From: Stutzerimonas kunmingensis
GTDB taxonomy: Bacteria > Pseudomonadota > Gammaproteobacteria > Pseudomonadales > Pseudomonadaceae
Length of the DNA stretch: 64,000 bases
NCBI RefSeq assembly: GCF_002929225.1
Contig: NZ_PISM01000004.1
Coordinates: 682,001-746,000, forward strand
Reading direction: 5' to 3'
A program made the translations under genes and the position numbers. This document shows, one piece after another, positions 57,156-64,000 of the stretch. The notes beneath the pieces were generated by a model that worked only from the letters and a program-made list of their open reading frames with translations, ran no database searches and was not told the DNA's origin. Within the stretch, counting starts at the first letter, position 1, and each line of letters opens with the position of its first letter.

Positions 57156-57602
57156 TTAGCGAACCGGCTGCGCGCCGAGATAGTCGCGGAGCACCAGATC
57201 GCGGCCCTTGGTGGTCAGGCCGATCACCTGGTACTGCTGGTGCGGCTGGCCATAATCCATGCCCGGCGAGCCCGCCGGCATGCCCGGTACGGCAACACCG
57301 GCGAGATCGTCGCGCTTCTGCAGCTCATGAATCGCCGCAACCGGAACGTGGCCTTCGACAAACTTGCCGTCAATCACACCGGTGTGGCATGAGCCCAGGC
57401 GAGGCGCGACACCCAGCTTCTGCTTGACCGCCGACATGTTGCTTTCGACGTGATCGCGCACCTCGAAACCGTTGGCCTCCAGGTACTTGATCCAGTCCTT
57501 GCAGCAGCCGCAGTTGGCATCGCGGTGCACATCGATGACATCCGCGGCGTGGGCCATGCCGGACATCAGCAGAGCGGCGAGTGCGGTGAGGTAGAGTTTC
57601 AT
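57156..57602 (-). CDS. DUF411 periplasmic metal-binding protein
   Basis: A 148-residue secreted protein (signal peptide ending MAHAAD). The DUF411 core has DANCGCCKDWIKYLEANGF with Cys31, Cys33 and Cys34, and later SCHTGVIDGKFVEGHVP. Members occur beside copper and silver resistance genes and are presumed metal chaperones. It starts 20 bases after copZ in the same direction. The start at 57602 follows a GGAGAAG site. Confidence 0.9.
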   Translation of the reverse strand: MKLYLTALAALLMSGMAHAADVIDVHRDANCGCCKDWIKYLEANGFEVRDHVESNMSAVKQKLGVAPRLGSCHTGVIDGKFVEGHVPVAAIHELQKRDDLAGVAVPGMPAGSPGMDYGQPHQQYQVIGLTTKGRDLVLRDYLGAQPVR

Positions 57603-57622
57603 GGGCTTCTCCAGAGCGATGT

Positions 57623-57880
57623 TCAGTTGCAGCCGCAACCGCATCCGGTTTTGCGGGGCGTCGGGGCAGGCGAGTCGGTGGTGACCTCGGCAGGGTAACC
57701 GGCTTCGTCGAGTGCGGCGATCAGCTCCGCGCTATCGGCCGAGCCGTCTATCCGGGCGACCCCGGCGGCCAGATCGACCTCGACGCGCTCGACACCCGCC
57801 AAGGGCTGTAGCGCCGCGGTTACATGCCGAACGCACGCGCCGCAGGTCATGCCGGATACCTTGAGTTGAATGCTGGTCAT
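57623..57880 (-). CDS. copZ: Copper chaperone CopZ, HMA domain with Cys-rich tail
   Basis: An 85-residue cytoplasmic heavy-metal-associated protein. The metal site is GMTCGACVRHV with Cys13 and Cys16. The ferredoxin-like fold ends about residue 66. A short tail follows with four further Cys-containing positions (TGCGCGCN) that could hold more copper. A MerR/CueR-type promoter lies directly upstream. It probably hands Cu(I) to an exporting ATPase encoded elsewhere. Start at 57880 gives the standard N-terminus MTSIQLKVSGMTC. Confidence 0.92.
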   Translation of the reverse strand: MTSIQLKVSGMTCGACVRHVTAALQPLAGVERVEVDLAAGVARIDGSADSAELIAALDEAGYPAEVTTDSPAPTPRKTGCGCGCN

Positions 57881-57920
57881 GGGATGGTCCTCGGTTAGCC
57901 AGTTTGGTAGCACTGGCTTG

Positions 57921-57951
57921 ATGCTCAACCTTGACGCGATGGCAAGGTCAA
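57921..57951 (-). promoter_or_regulatory. MerR/CueR-type promoter of copZ
   Basis: On the minus strand, -35 TTGACC (57951-57946) and a -10-like GAGCAT (57926-57921) are 19 bases apart, the long spacing used by MerR-type activators. Within the spacer ACCTTG-N9-CAAGGT forms the expected dyad (57928-57948), as at the E. coli copA promoter bound by CueR. Confidence 0.75.
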
Positions 57952-58010
57952 GCCTCATTTTTCTGGGTACCACGCTAACCCCGGCGGCCTGACAAGAGGC
58001 TGATCGTAAG

Positions 58011-58028
58011 ATTACTTTTTTGTCAGCT
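58011..58028 (+). promoter_or_regulatory. Candidate CopR box upstream of copR
   Basis: ATTACTTTTTTGTCAGCT repeats the copA-side box (57060-57077) with only two differences, and is 64 bases before copR. It supports autoregulation of copRS and coordinate control with copA. Confidence 0.7.
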
Positions 58029-58092
58029 TCGTGGCGTCCCAGCTGCGGGCACTGCCACACTTGCGGCGTCGCCACCGAAGGAACTCGCCGCC

Positions 58093-58776
58093 ATGAAATT
58101 GCTGGTCGCTGAAGACGAACCGAAAACCGGCATGTACCTGCAGCAGGGGCTGAGCGAGGCCGGCTTCACCGTCGACCGCGTCACCAGCGGCACCGACGCG
58201 CTGCAGCATGTGCTGAGTGCGCCTTATGACCTGCTGATTCTCGACGTGATGATGCCGGGCCTGGATGGCTGGGAAGTGCTGCGCCTGGTGCGGGCGTCGG
58301 GCAACGAGGTGCCGGTGCTGTTTCTGACCGCGCGCGATCGCGTCGAGGATCGCGTCAAGGGGCTGGAGCTGGGCGCCGACGATTATCTGGTCAAGCCGTT
58401 CGCTTTCTCCGAACTGCTGGCGCGCGTGCGCACCCTGCTGCGACGAGGCAACGCGGCGGCCTTGCAGACCCAGTTGAAGATCGCCGATCTGGAGGTCGAT
58501 CTGCTCAAGCGTCGCGCGGTGCGGGCCGGCCAGCGTATTGACCTGACTGCCAAGGAATTCGCCCTGCTGGAACTGCTGCTGCGTCGGCGCGGCGAGGTGC
58601 TGCCCAAGTCGCTGATCGCTTCCCAGGTGTGGGACATGAATTTCGACAGTGACACCAACGTCATCGAGGTGGCAATCCGTCGCTTGCGTGTGAAGATCGA
58701 CGATGGTTTCGAGCCCAAGCTGATCCACACCGCACGGGGCATGGGTTACATGCTCGACGAGCCGGACGCGCCATGA
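58093..58776 (+). CDS. copR: Heavy-metal response regulator CopR
   Basis: A 227-residue OmpR-family activator. The receiver has the acidic pair Glu/Asp near residues 7-9, phospho-acceptor Asp51 in [10 protein letters not shown], and Lys in [10 protein letters not shown]. The C-terminal winged helix (about 130-225) ends in the wing [13 protein letters not shown]. It is coupled to copS by ATGA. It is expected to activate copAB upon periplasmic copper; matching boxes lie before copA and copR. Confidence 0.95.
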   Translation: MKLLVAEDEPKTGMYLQQGLSEAGFTVDRVTSGTDALQHVLSAPYDLLILDVMMPGLDGWEVLRLVRASGNEVPVLFLTARDRVEDRVKGLELGADDYLVKPFAFSELLARVRTLLRRGNAAALQTQLKIADLEVDLLKRRAVRAGQRIDLTAKEFALLELLLRRRGEVLPKSLIASQVWDMNFDSDTNVIEVAIRRLRVKIDDGFEPKLIHTARGMGYMLDEPDAP

Positions 58777-60137
58777 AGCGGCTGTCGCTGACCGCGCGGC
58801 TGAGCCTGATGTTCATGCTCGCGGTGACCGGCGTGCTGGCGGCGGCCGGCTATTTCTTCAGCCAGCTCAGTGAGCATCACTTCGACGAATTGGACCGCCA
58901 TACGCTGCACGAAAAGCTCGAGGCAAGCCGACGCCTGCTAGGGGAGCTGGACGACCTGCAGAACTTCGAGCGCGTTCGCCCACAGCTGCAGGCGCTGCTC
59001 GGCGGGCACAGCGAGATGCGCGGTTTCATTTTCGATGAACGCGGTGCACAGCTGTTTCCTCAGCCGGGCGTTGATGAAGCGGAACCGCCGTTACTCGAGC
59101 TGATCGGCCGGGAGGCGGGAGAGCTGACACTGGACGGCCACGTCTGGCGTGGCGAGGCCGGGCATGTCGCGATCGGCGCGCAGCGGCTGACCTTGCTGAT
59201 CCTGCTCGATGTCACCGCGCACAAGGCCTTCTTCCATACGTTCAGCGGCTGGCTATGGTCGGCGCTGGTGCTCTGTGCCTTGCTCAGCGGGCTGCTCGGC
59301 TGGCTGCTGGTGCGCAGCGGCTTGCGACCGTTGCGCGAGGTGACCCAGGTGGCCGCCTCCGTCTCGGCCAAGTCGCTGCGCGAGCGCATCCCCGAAGAGT
59401 CGACACCGGCCGAGCTGCAGCAGCTGGTGCAGGCGTTCAACGCCATGCTGGCGCGACTGGAGGACGCCTTCGTGCGGCTGTCGAACTTCTCCGCCGACAT
59501 CGCCCACGAGCTGCGCACACCGCTGAGCAACCTGATGACCCACACCGAGGTGGCGCTGACCCGCGCGCGTACGGTGGATCAGTACCAGGACAACCTGCAT
59601 TCGAATCTGGAGGAGCTGCAGCGCATGTCCCGGATGATCGACGACATGCTGTTCCTCGCCAAGGCAGATAACGGGCTGATCGTGCCGGACGCCAAGCCCG
59701 TCGCGCTGGAGGCGTTGTGCGCGCAGCTGCTGGACTATTACCAGCTCTCGGCGGACGAGCGCGGGGTGCGCTTCGAGCTTTCCGGTGCCGGCACCATTCA
59801 GGGCGATCTGTTGATGCTGCGCCGGGCGCTGTCGAACCTGCTGTCCAATGCGCTGCGTTACACGCCAGATGATGGAGTGATCCGGGTGCAGATCGAGGGC
59901 GCCGTCGACAAGGTGGCGCTCAGCGTGGCCAACCCCGGCGCTATGATCGAGCCAGAGCATCTGGAGCGACTGTTCGACCGCTTCTACCGGGTCGACCCGG
60001 CGCGCCGCGAAGGCAGCCCGAGCAATGCCGGCCTGGGCTTGGCAATTACCCGCTCCATCGTCCAGGCCCATCAGGGCCGAATCCACTGCAGCTCCGCGCA
60101 GGGCTGGACGACCTTCCGCCTGGAATTCCCTGGCTAA
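58773..60137 (+). CDS. copS: Copper sensor histidine kinase CopS
   Basis: A 454-residue kinase with two membrane segments (about 10-30 and 150-180) around a periplasmic sensor loop, then HAMP. The dimerisation domain has [17 protein letters not shown] with the phospho-His. The ATPase domain has [12 protein letters not shown] (N box) and [18 protein letters not shown] (G box). It is the partner of CopR, in the CusS/CopS heavy-metal kinase group, and probably senses periplasmic copper; which residues bind metal cannot be told. Confidence 0.94.
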   Translation: MKRLSLTARLSLMFMLAVTGVLAAAGYFFSQLSEHHFDELDRHTLHEKLEASRRLLGELDDLQNFERVRPQLQALLGGHSEMRGFIFDERGAQLFPQPGVDEAEPPLLELIGREAGELTLDGHVWRGEAGHVAIGAQRLTLLILLDVTAHKAFFHTFSGWLWSALVLCALLSGLLGWLLVRSGLRPLREVTQVAASVSAKSLRERIPEESTPAELQQLVQAFNAMLARLEDAFVRLSNFSADIAHELRTPLSNLMTHTEVALTRARTVDQYQDNLHSNLEELQRMSRMIDDMLFLAKADNGLIVPDAKPVALEALCAQLLDYYQLSADERGVRFELSGAGTIQGDLLMLRRALSNLLSNALRYTPDDGVIRVQIEGAVDKVALSVANPGAMIEPEHLERLFDRFYRVDPARREGSPSNAGLGLAITRSIVQAHQGRIHCSSAQGWTTFRLEFPG

Positions 60138-60145
60138 GCGCGTGC

Positions 60146-61468
60146 TCAGCGCTGCAGCGGCACCGTCAGCGATACGCGCAGGCCGCCGGCTTGGCTGTCG
60201 AAGATGAGGGTGCAGTCGAAGCGTTGCGCGATCGCCTGGACAATGGCCAGGCCCAGGCCGCTGCCACTGCTGGCGGCGTGTCGCCAGAAGCGGCGGGTCA
60301 GGTGCTCGAGATGCTCGGCGGCGATGCCCGGGCCCTGGTCGCGTACTTCGAAGCGTACTCGCTCGGCTTCAGGCTGCAGGGTCAGCGTGACGGCGCTGCC
60401 CGGCGCGGTGTGGCGCTGGGCATTTTCCAGCAGGTTGCGCAGCGCGGCGATGGCCAGCACCGGCGGCATGGCCAGCGGCGTGTCGGGCAGGTCTGCCGGG
60501 ACCTGCAACAGGATTGGCGCGCCGTCACCGCCACTGGCGTCCTGAATCGCCAGCCGCGCGACCTCGGCGGCCGTGCACTGCAGGCCATCGTCGAAATCCA
60601 GACTGCCTTCTACCCGGGCCAGCAACAGCAACTGCTCGAGCGTGCGCTGCAGGCGGTCGGCGCCGGCCTCGGCGTTCGCCAGCGCCTGTTCGGCGGCGGC
60701 GCCTTCGGTCATGCGTGCTACCTGCAGGTGGGTCTTGATCGCCGTCAGCGGGCTGCGCAGTTCGTGGGCGGCGTCGCCGGTCAGCCGGCGTTCGCGTTCG
60801 ATGGCCTGGGCGATGCGCTGGAACAGCTGGTTCTGCGTCTGCACCAGCGGCAGCAGTTCCGGCGGCAGGCCTTCGACCGGCAAGGGTTCGAGGGAGTCGG
60901 CGCTGCGTCGGGTCAGTGCCTCGCGAATCCGCCGCACGGGCGCCAGCCCTCGGCCCAGGCCAAGCCAGAGCAGACCCAGGCTGCCGAGCAGGGCGACCGC
61001 CACCGGCAGCGCCGCCGCCAGCAACACCGAGCGTTTCAGCGCGGCACGCTCATCCAGGCGGTCGGCCGTGGTGATGCGCAGCTCGCCTTGCACCAGGGTG
61101 AAGCTGCGCCAGGGCACGCCGTCGATCAACTGGTCGCGAAAGCCGTTCTGCTCGGCGTCCAGCTGCTGGTCGGGCGCACTGTGGCTGCGCGCCAGCACCC
61201 CGCCACGCAGCGAGCTGACCTGGCAGGCCAGGCCGTTGGGGATGCCCAGTTGCTCGGCGCTCAGACGCTGCGGCGGGCCGTCGCCGGGCACCGGCTGCGG
61301 CAACTGCACCAGCAGACCGGCGACCATGCGCGCCGAGGCCGCCAGGCGCTGGTCGAGCGAGAGCATCATCTGGCTGCGAAGATCGACCAGCATCCAGGTC
61401 GCAGCCAATGCCCAGAGCAGCACGAAGGCCGAGCCGAGCATCAGGGTCAGGCGCAGACGCAGGCTCAT
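60146..61468 (-). CDS. dsbS: Sensor histidine kinase next to dsbD (DsbS-like)
   Basis: A 440-residue kinase, with segments about 7-28 and 150-172 around a periplasmic loop. The loop contains a single Cys, Cys82 (in GLACQVSS). The H-box is TGDAAHELRSPLTAIKTH; N and G boxes follow (LRNLLENAQRHTAP, GSGLGLAIVQAIA). In P. aeruginosa, DsbS senses copper through a Cys I recall as Cys82 and controls dsb genes through DsbR, so the position match is notable. The symbol is by context and that match. Overlaps dsbR by four bases. Confidence 0.82.
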   Translation of the reverse strand: MSLRLRLTLMLGSAFVLLWALAATWMLVDLRSQMMLSLDQRLAASARMVAGLLVQLPQPVPGDGPPQRLSAEQLGIPNGLACQVSSLRGGVLARSHSAPDQQLDAEQNGFRDQLIDGVPWRSFTLVQGELRITTADRLDERAALKRSVLLAAALPVAVALLGSLGLLWLGLGRGLAPVRRIREALTRRSADSLEPLPVEGLPPELLPLVQTQNQLFQRIAQAIERERRLTGDAAHELRSPLTAIKTHLQVARMTEGAAAEQALANAEAGADRLQRTLEQLLLLARVEGSLDFDDGLQCTAAEVARLAIQDASGGDGAPILLQVPADLPDTPLAMPPVLAIAALRNLLENAQRHTAPGSAVTLTLQPEAERVRFEVRDQGPGIAAEHLEHLTRRFWRHAASSGSGLGLAIVQAIAQRFDCTLIFDSQAGGLRVSLTVPLQR

Positions 61469-62142
61469 GGCGCGTCCTCGTCGCCTGCGAGGCCGAGGCG
61501 ATAGCCGAGGCCTCGGACGGTTTCGACGATGCCGCTGCCGAGCTTGCGGCGCAGATGGTGGATATGCACGTTCAGCGCGTTGCTCTCGACGTCGTCGGCA
61601 AAACCGTAGACCGCGTCCTTGAGCTGCTCGCTGCTGAGCACCCGGCCCTGGTTGTTGAGCAGCGCCTGCAGCAGTGCCTGTTCGCGGCGCGACAGGTCGA
61701 CGAGGCGGCCGTCCAGGCGTGCTTCGCAGCGGCTCGGGTCGTAGCTCAACCGGCCATGTTCGATGAGGTTGACGCTGCGGCCGGACATGCGCCGCATCAG
61801 CGTGTGCAGGCGCGCGGCCAGCTCGCGCAGGTCGAACGGCTTGAGCAGGTAGTCGTCGGCACCCGCCTGCAGGCCGGTGACCCGGTCGCTGACCGCATCG
61901 CGCGCGGTGAGCACCAGCACCGGTAGTTCCAGACCCTGTTGGCGCAGGCGTCGCAGCAGGGTGATGCCGTCTTCGTCGGGCAGGCCGAGGTCGAGGATCA
62001 GCACATCGAAGTGCGCCGCACGCAGCAGGGCTTCGGCATCCGCCGCGGTCGCAGCATGGTCGACGATCAAGCCCTGGGCATTGAGCCCGGCGACGATGCC
62101 GCTGGCGATCAGTACATCGTCTTCGGCAAGCAGCACGTGCAT
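61465..62142 (-). CDS. dsbR: OmpR-family response regulator divergent from dsbD (DsbR-like)
   Basis: A 225-residue regulator of the QseB/PmrA/TctD subgroup. The receiver carries Asp51 in LILDLGLPDEDG and Lys in DDYLLKPFDL. The winged helix ends VETVRGLGYRLGL. It comes first of its operon, overlaps the kinase, and faces dsbD across 138 bases that contain a PmrA-like direct repeat. By analogy with P. aeruginosa DsbRS it should activate dsbD and copper-responsive genes. Confidence 0.84.
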   Translation of the reverse strand: MHVLLAEDDVLIASGIVAGLNAQGLIVDHAATAADAEALLRAAHFDVLILDLGLPDEDGITLLRRLRQQGLELPVLVLTARDAVSDRVTGLQAGADDYLLKPFDLRELAARLHTLMRRMSGRSVNLIEHGRLSYDPSRCEARLDGRLVDLSRREQALLQALLNNQGRVLSSEQLKDAVYGFADDVESNALNVHIHHLRRKLGSGIVETVRGLGYRLGLAGDEDAP

Positions 62143-62216
62143 GGGTAGGGTCCGCAGAAAAAGCTCAAGGGTGGACCTTAGCGATTAAGGCAGCGTTATG
62201 CAGCCCGTACCACGGT

Positions 62217-62233
62217 GTTAATGGCGCGTTAAT
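62217..62233 (+). promoter_or_regulatory. Direct-repeat operator upstream of dsbD (candidate DsbR box)
   Basis: GTTAAT-GGCGC-GTTAAT is two exact hexamers with an 11-base period, i.e. one helix turn, the arrangement bound by OmpR-family dimers of the PmrA/QseB group. It lies 47 bases before the dsbD ATG and 74 bases from dsbR. Confidence 0.65.
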
Positions 62234-62280
62234 CCCGTCGCGGCATGCTGCGCGGCAGTCATTTCTCGGCCAGGACTCTC

Positions 62281-64000
62281 ATGCGCATATTGGTTCTTCT
62301 GCTGTTTCTGTTGGCGCCCGGATTGGCGCTGCCGGCCGGTGGGCTGTTTGGCGGCAACTCGCAGGATGATTTTCTGCCGGTGGACGAGGCGTTCGCGCTG
62401 ACGGTCAGCCCGCAGGAGAACGGCGCGACGCGGCTGCACTGGCGGATCGCACCGGGCTATTACCTCTATCAGCAGCGCCTGCAGTTCGACGGCCTGCCGC
62501 CGAAGCGCCAGCCGCCCCTGCCCGAGGGCGAGGCCTACAGCGACGAGTTCTTCGGCGACTCGCAGATCTACCGCGACAGCCTCGAACTGCTGATCCCGCC
62601 GGGCGCGGAGAACAGTGTGCGTCTCGGCTGGCAGGGCTGCGCCGATGCCGGGCTCTGCTATCCGCCGCAGACCCGCGAGGTGTCGTTGACTGGCAACGGC
62701 ACGGCGGCAGCGCCTGGGCTGGCCGAAGATCAGGCACTGGTCAGCGGCCTCGAAAATCAGGCACTGGCCTGGAGCCTGCTGGTCTTCTTCGGCCTCGGCT
62801 TGCTGCTGGCCTTCACCCCCTGTTCGCTGCCGATGCTGCCGATCCTGGCGGGCATCGTGGTCGGCAGCGGTGCCACCTCGCGCCGTGGTTTTGCCCTGGC
62901 GGTGACCTACGTAGTCAGCATGGCGCTGGTCTACGCCGGGCTCGGTGTACTGGCGGCGCTGCTCGGCGCCAACCTGCAGGCGGCGCTGCAGCAGCCCTGG
63001 CTGCTGACCAGTTTCGCCGTGCTGTTCGTGTTGCTGGCGCTGCCGATGTTCGGTTTGTTCGAGCTGCAATTGCCGGTGGCGCTGCGGGATCGCCTGCAGC
63101 GTGTCGGTGATCGCCAGCGCGGGGGCAGCCTCGCGGGGGCCGGCGCGCTGGGCGTGCTCTCCGGCCTGCTGGTCGGCCCCTGCATGACCGCGCCACTGGC
63201 CGCCGCGCTGCTGTTCATCGCACAGAGCGGCAGTGCGCTGCAGGGTGGCCTGGTGCTGTTCGCGCTGGGCCTCGGCATCGGCACGCCGTTGCTGTTGCTG
63301 GTGACGGTCGGCCAGCGTTTTCTGCCCAAGCCGGGCGCCTGGATGGACCGGGTCAAGGTGGTATTCGGCTTTCTCTTCCTCGCGGCCGCGCTGTTCGTTG
63401 CGCGTCCGTTGCTGGCCGACTGGCTATGGCTGGGCCTGTGGGGGGCGCTGCTGGTGGTGCTCGCCACCGCCTTGCTGCATGTGGCGCAGGCAGTGCGACG
63501 CCAGCGCGTGCTCTGTCAGGCCAGCGGCATTCTGCTGGGCCTGTGGGGCGCAGCGATGCTGCTCGGTGCCGCCGGCGGTGCGGACGATCCACGCCGGCCG
63601 CTGGCGATCTATGCCGGCGGTGGGGCGGGTGCCATCTCCGCCGACGCTCACGCGCTCGGTTTCAGCGATCCGTCCGTGCTGGATCGTGAGCTGGCAGCGG
63701 CCAAAGCGCAGGGCCAGTGGGTGCTGATCGATTACTACGCCGACTGGTGCGTCTCCTGTAAGGTCATGGAGAAGGAGGTCTTCGGCAATGCCGAGGTGCA
63801 GGCGAGCCTGGACGGCGTGCGCGTGCTGCGCCCCGACGTGACCCGCAGCGACGCCGCAAGCCGCGAATTGCTGGACCGTTACCAGGTGCTCGGCCCGCCG
63901 ACGCTGCTGTGGATCGGCCCGGATGGCGTCGAGCGCCGCGAACGCCGCATCACCGGTGAGGTCGGTGCCGGGGACTTTCTGCAGAACTGGAACCAGACCC
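62281..64000 (+). CDS. dsbD: Thiol:disulfide interchange protein DsbD (runs off the right edge)
   Basis: About 573 residues are visible, nearly the full 570-600 of the family. A signal peptide leads to the periplasmic alpha domain with its two Cys (CADAGLCYPP). The membrane domain of about eight segments carries the two reactive cysteines in TPCSLPMLPIL and VGPCMTAPLA. The C-terminal thioredoxin-like gamma domain shows YADWCVSCKVMEKEV and the cis-Pro LGPPTLLW. DsbD carries electrons from cytoplasmic thioredoxin to periplasmic disulfide isomerases. dsbE and dsbG may follow outside the window. Confidence 0.95.
   Translation, partial: MRILVLLLFLLAPGLALPAGGLFGGNSQDDFLPVDEAFALTVSPQENGATRLHWRIAPGYYLYQQRLQFDGLPPKRQPPLPEGEAYSDEFFGDSQIYRDSLELLIPPGAENSVRLGWQGCADAGLCYPPQTREVSLTGNGTAAAPGLAEDQALVSGLENQALAWSLLVFFGLGLLLAFTPCSLPMLPILAGIVVGSGATSRRGFALAVTYVVSMALVYAGLGVLAALLGANLQAALQQPWLLTSFAVLFVLLALPMFGLFELQLPVALRDRLQRVGDRQRGGSLAGAGALGVLSGLLVGPCMTAPLAAALLFIAQSGSALQGGLVLFALGLGIGTPLLLLVTVGQRFLPKPGAWMDRVKVVFGFLFLAAALFVARPLLADWLWLGLWGALLVVLATALLHVAQAVRRQRVLCQASGILLGLWGAAMLLGAAGGADDPRRPLAIYAGGGAGAISADAHALGFSDPSVLDRELAAAKAQGQWVLIDYYADWCVSCKVMEKEVFGNAEVQASLDGVRVLRPDVTRSDAASRELLDRYQVLGPPTLLWIGPDGVERRERRITGEVGAGDFLQNWNQT

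Overview
The window is GC-rich, gene-dense chromosomal DNA from a gamma-proteobacterium of the Pseudomonas group, most probably Stutzerimonas (Pseudomonas) stutzeri or a close relative. This rests on protein content (heme-type bacterioferritin with its ferredoxin, LptF-like lipoprotein, MexJK/MexL-like pump, CcoG, OpgGH, CopAB/CopRS, DsbRS-like pair) and on gene orders that, from memory, resemble those of P. aeruginosa. No database search was possible. I see no insertion sequence, prophage, integron or CRISPR array. Every gap between genes is under 300 bases.

Layout. 0-4 kb: 5' part of rdgC, a tRNA-Val/tRNA-Asp pair behind a clear promoter, an FKBP lipoprotein, bfr and bfd (iron store and its reductant, with a Fur-like box), yaeQ. 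3.7-8.1 kb: the 5-oxoprolinase operon pxpABC plus an NRAMP-fold transporter that has lost its metal-binding motifs, opposite a winged-helix regulator. 8.1-18.2 kb: recJ, a molybdopterin oxidoreductase, a XenA-type flavin reductase, a TerB/DUF533 protein, prfB with its programmed frameshift, lysS and a MATCAP-like (QEGLA) metallopeptidase. 18.2-30 kb: BI-1 and AIM24 family proteins, the LptF/DUF4398 lipoprotein pair, ppc, adk, tsaB, a DUF72 protein, an extensin-like protein, rsmJ. 29.5-35.8 kb: MexL/MexJ/MexK-like efflux system, then a TetR repressor divergent from a glutathione transferase across a palindrome. 35.8-43.2 kb: a degenerate metallo-beta-lactamase-fold protein, a PAS-GAF-GGDEF cyclase, a MocR regulator, ccoG, a CidA/CidB-like pair behind a 12-codon leader, a PhzF protein. 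43.3-53.1 kb: bglX beside opgGH, an FKBP, pirin-wrbA, a GNAT and a DUF3087 protein.

53.1-64 kb is an envelope copper-handling region. The leftward operon copA, a Met/His-rich protein, copB and a His-tailed cytochrome c sits next to a leftward copZ/DUF411 pair and a rightward copRS. DsbS/DsbR-like regulators and dsbD follow. Three candidate control systems can be read from the DNA: an 18-bp box shared by copA and copR (CopR), a MerR/CueR-type promoter before copZ, and a GTTAAT direct repeat before dsbD (DsbR). Together they would oxidise, bind and export copper and repair copper-damaged disulfides.

Most of the window is ordinary core genome. The points most worth a second look are the metal-motif-less NRAMP protein in the pxp operon, the leader peptide of the cid operon, the degenerate MBL-fold protein, the likely CTG start of the DUF72 gene, and the layered copper regulation.
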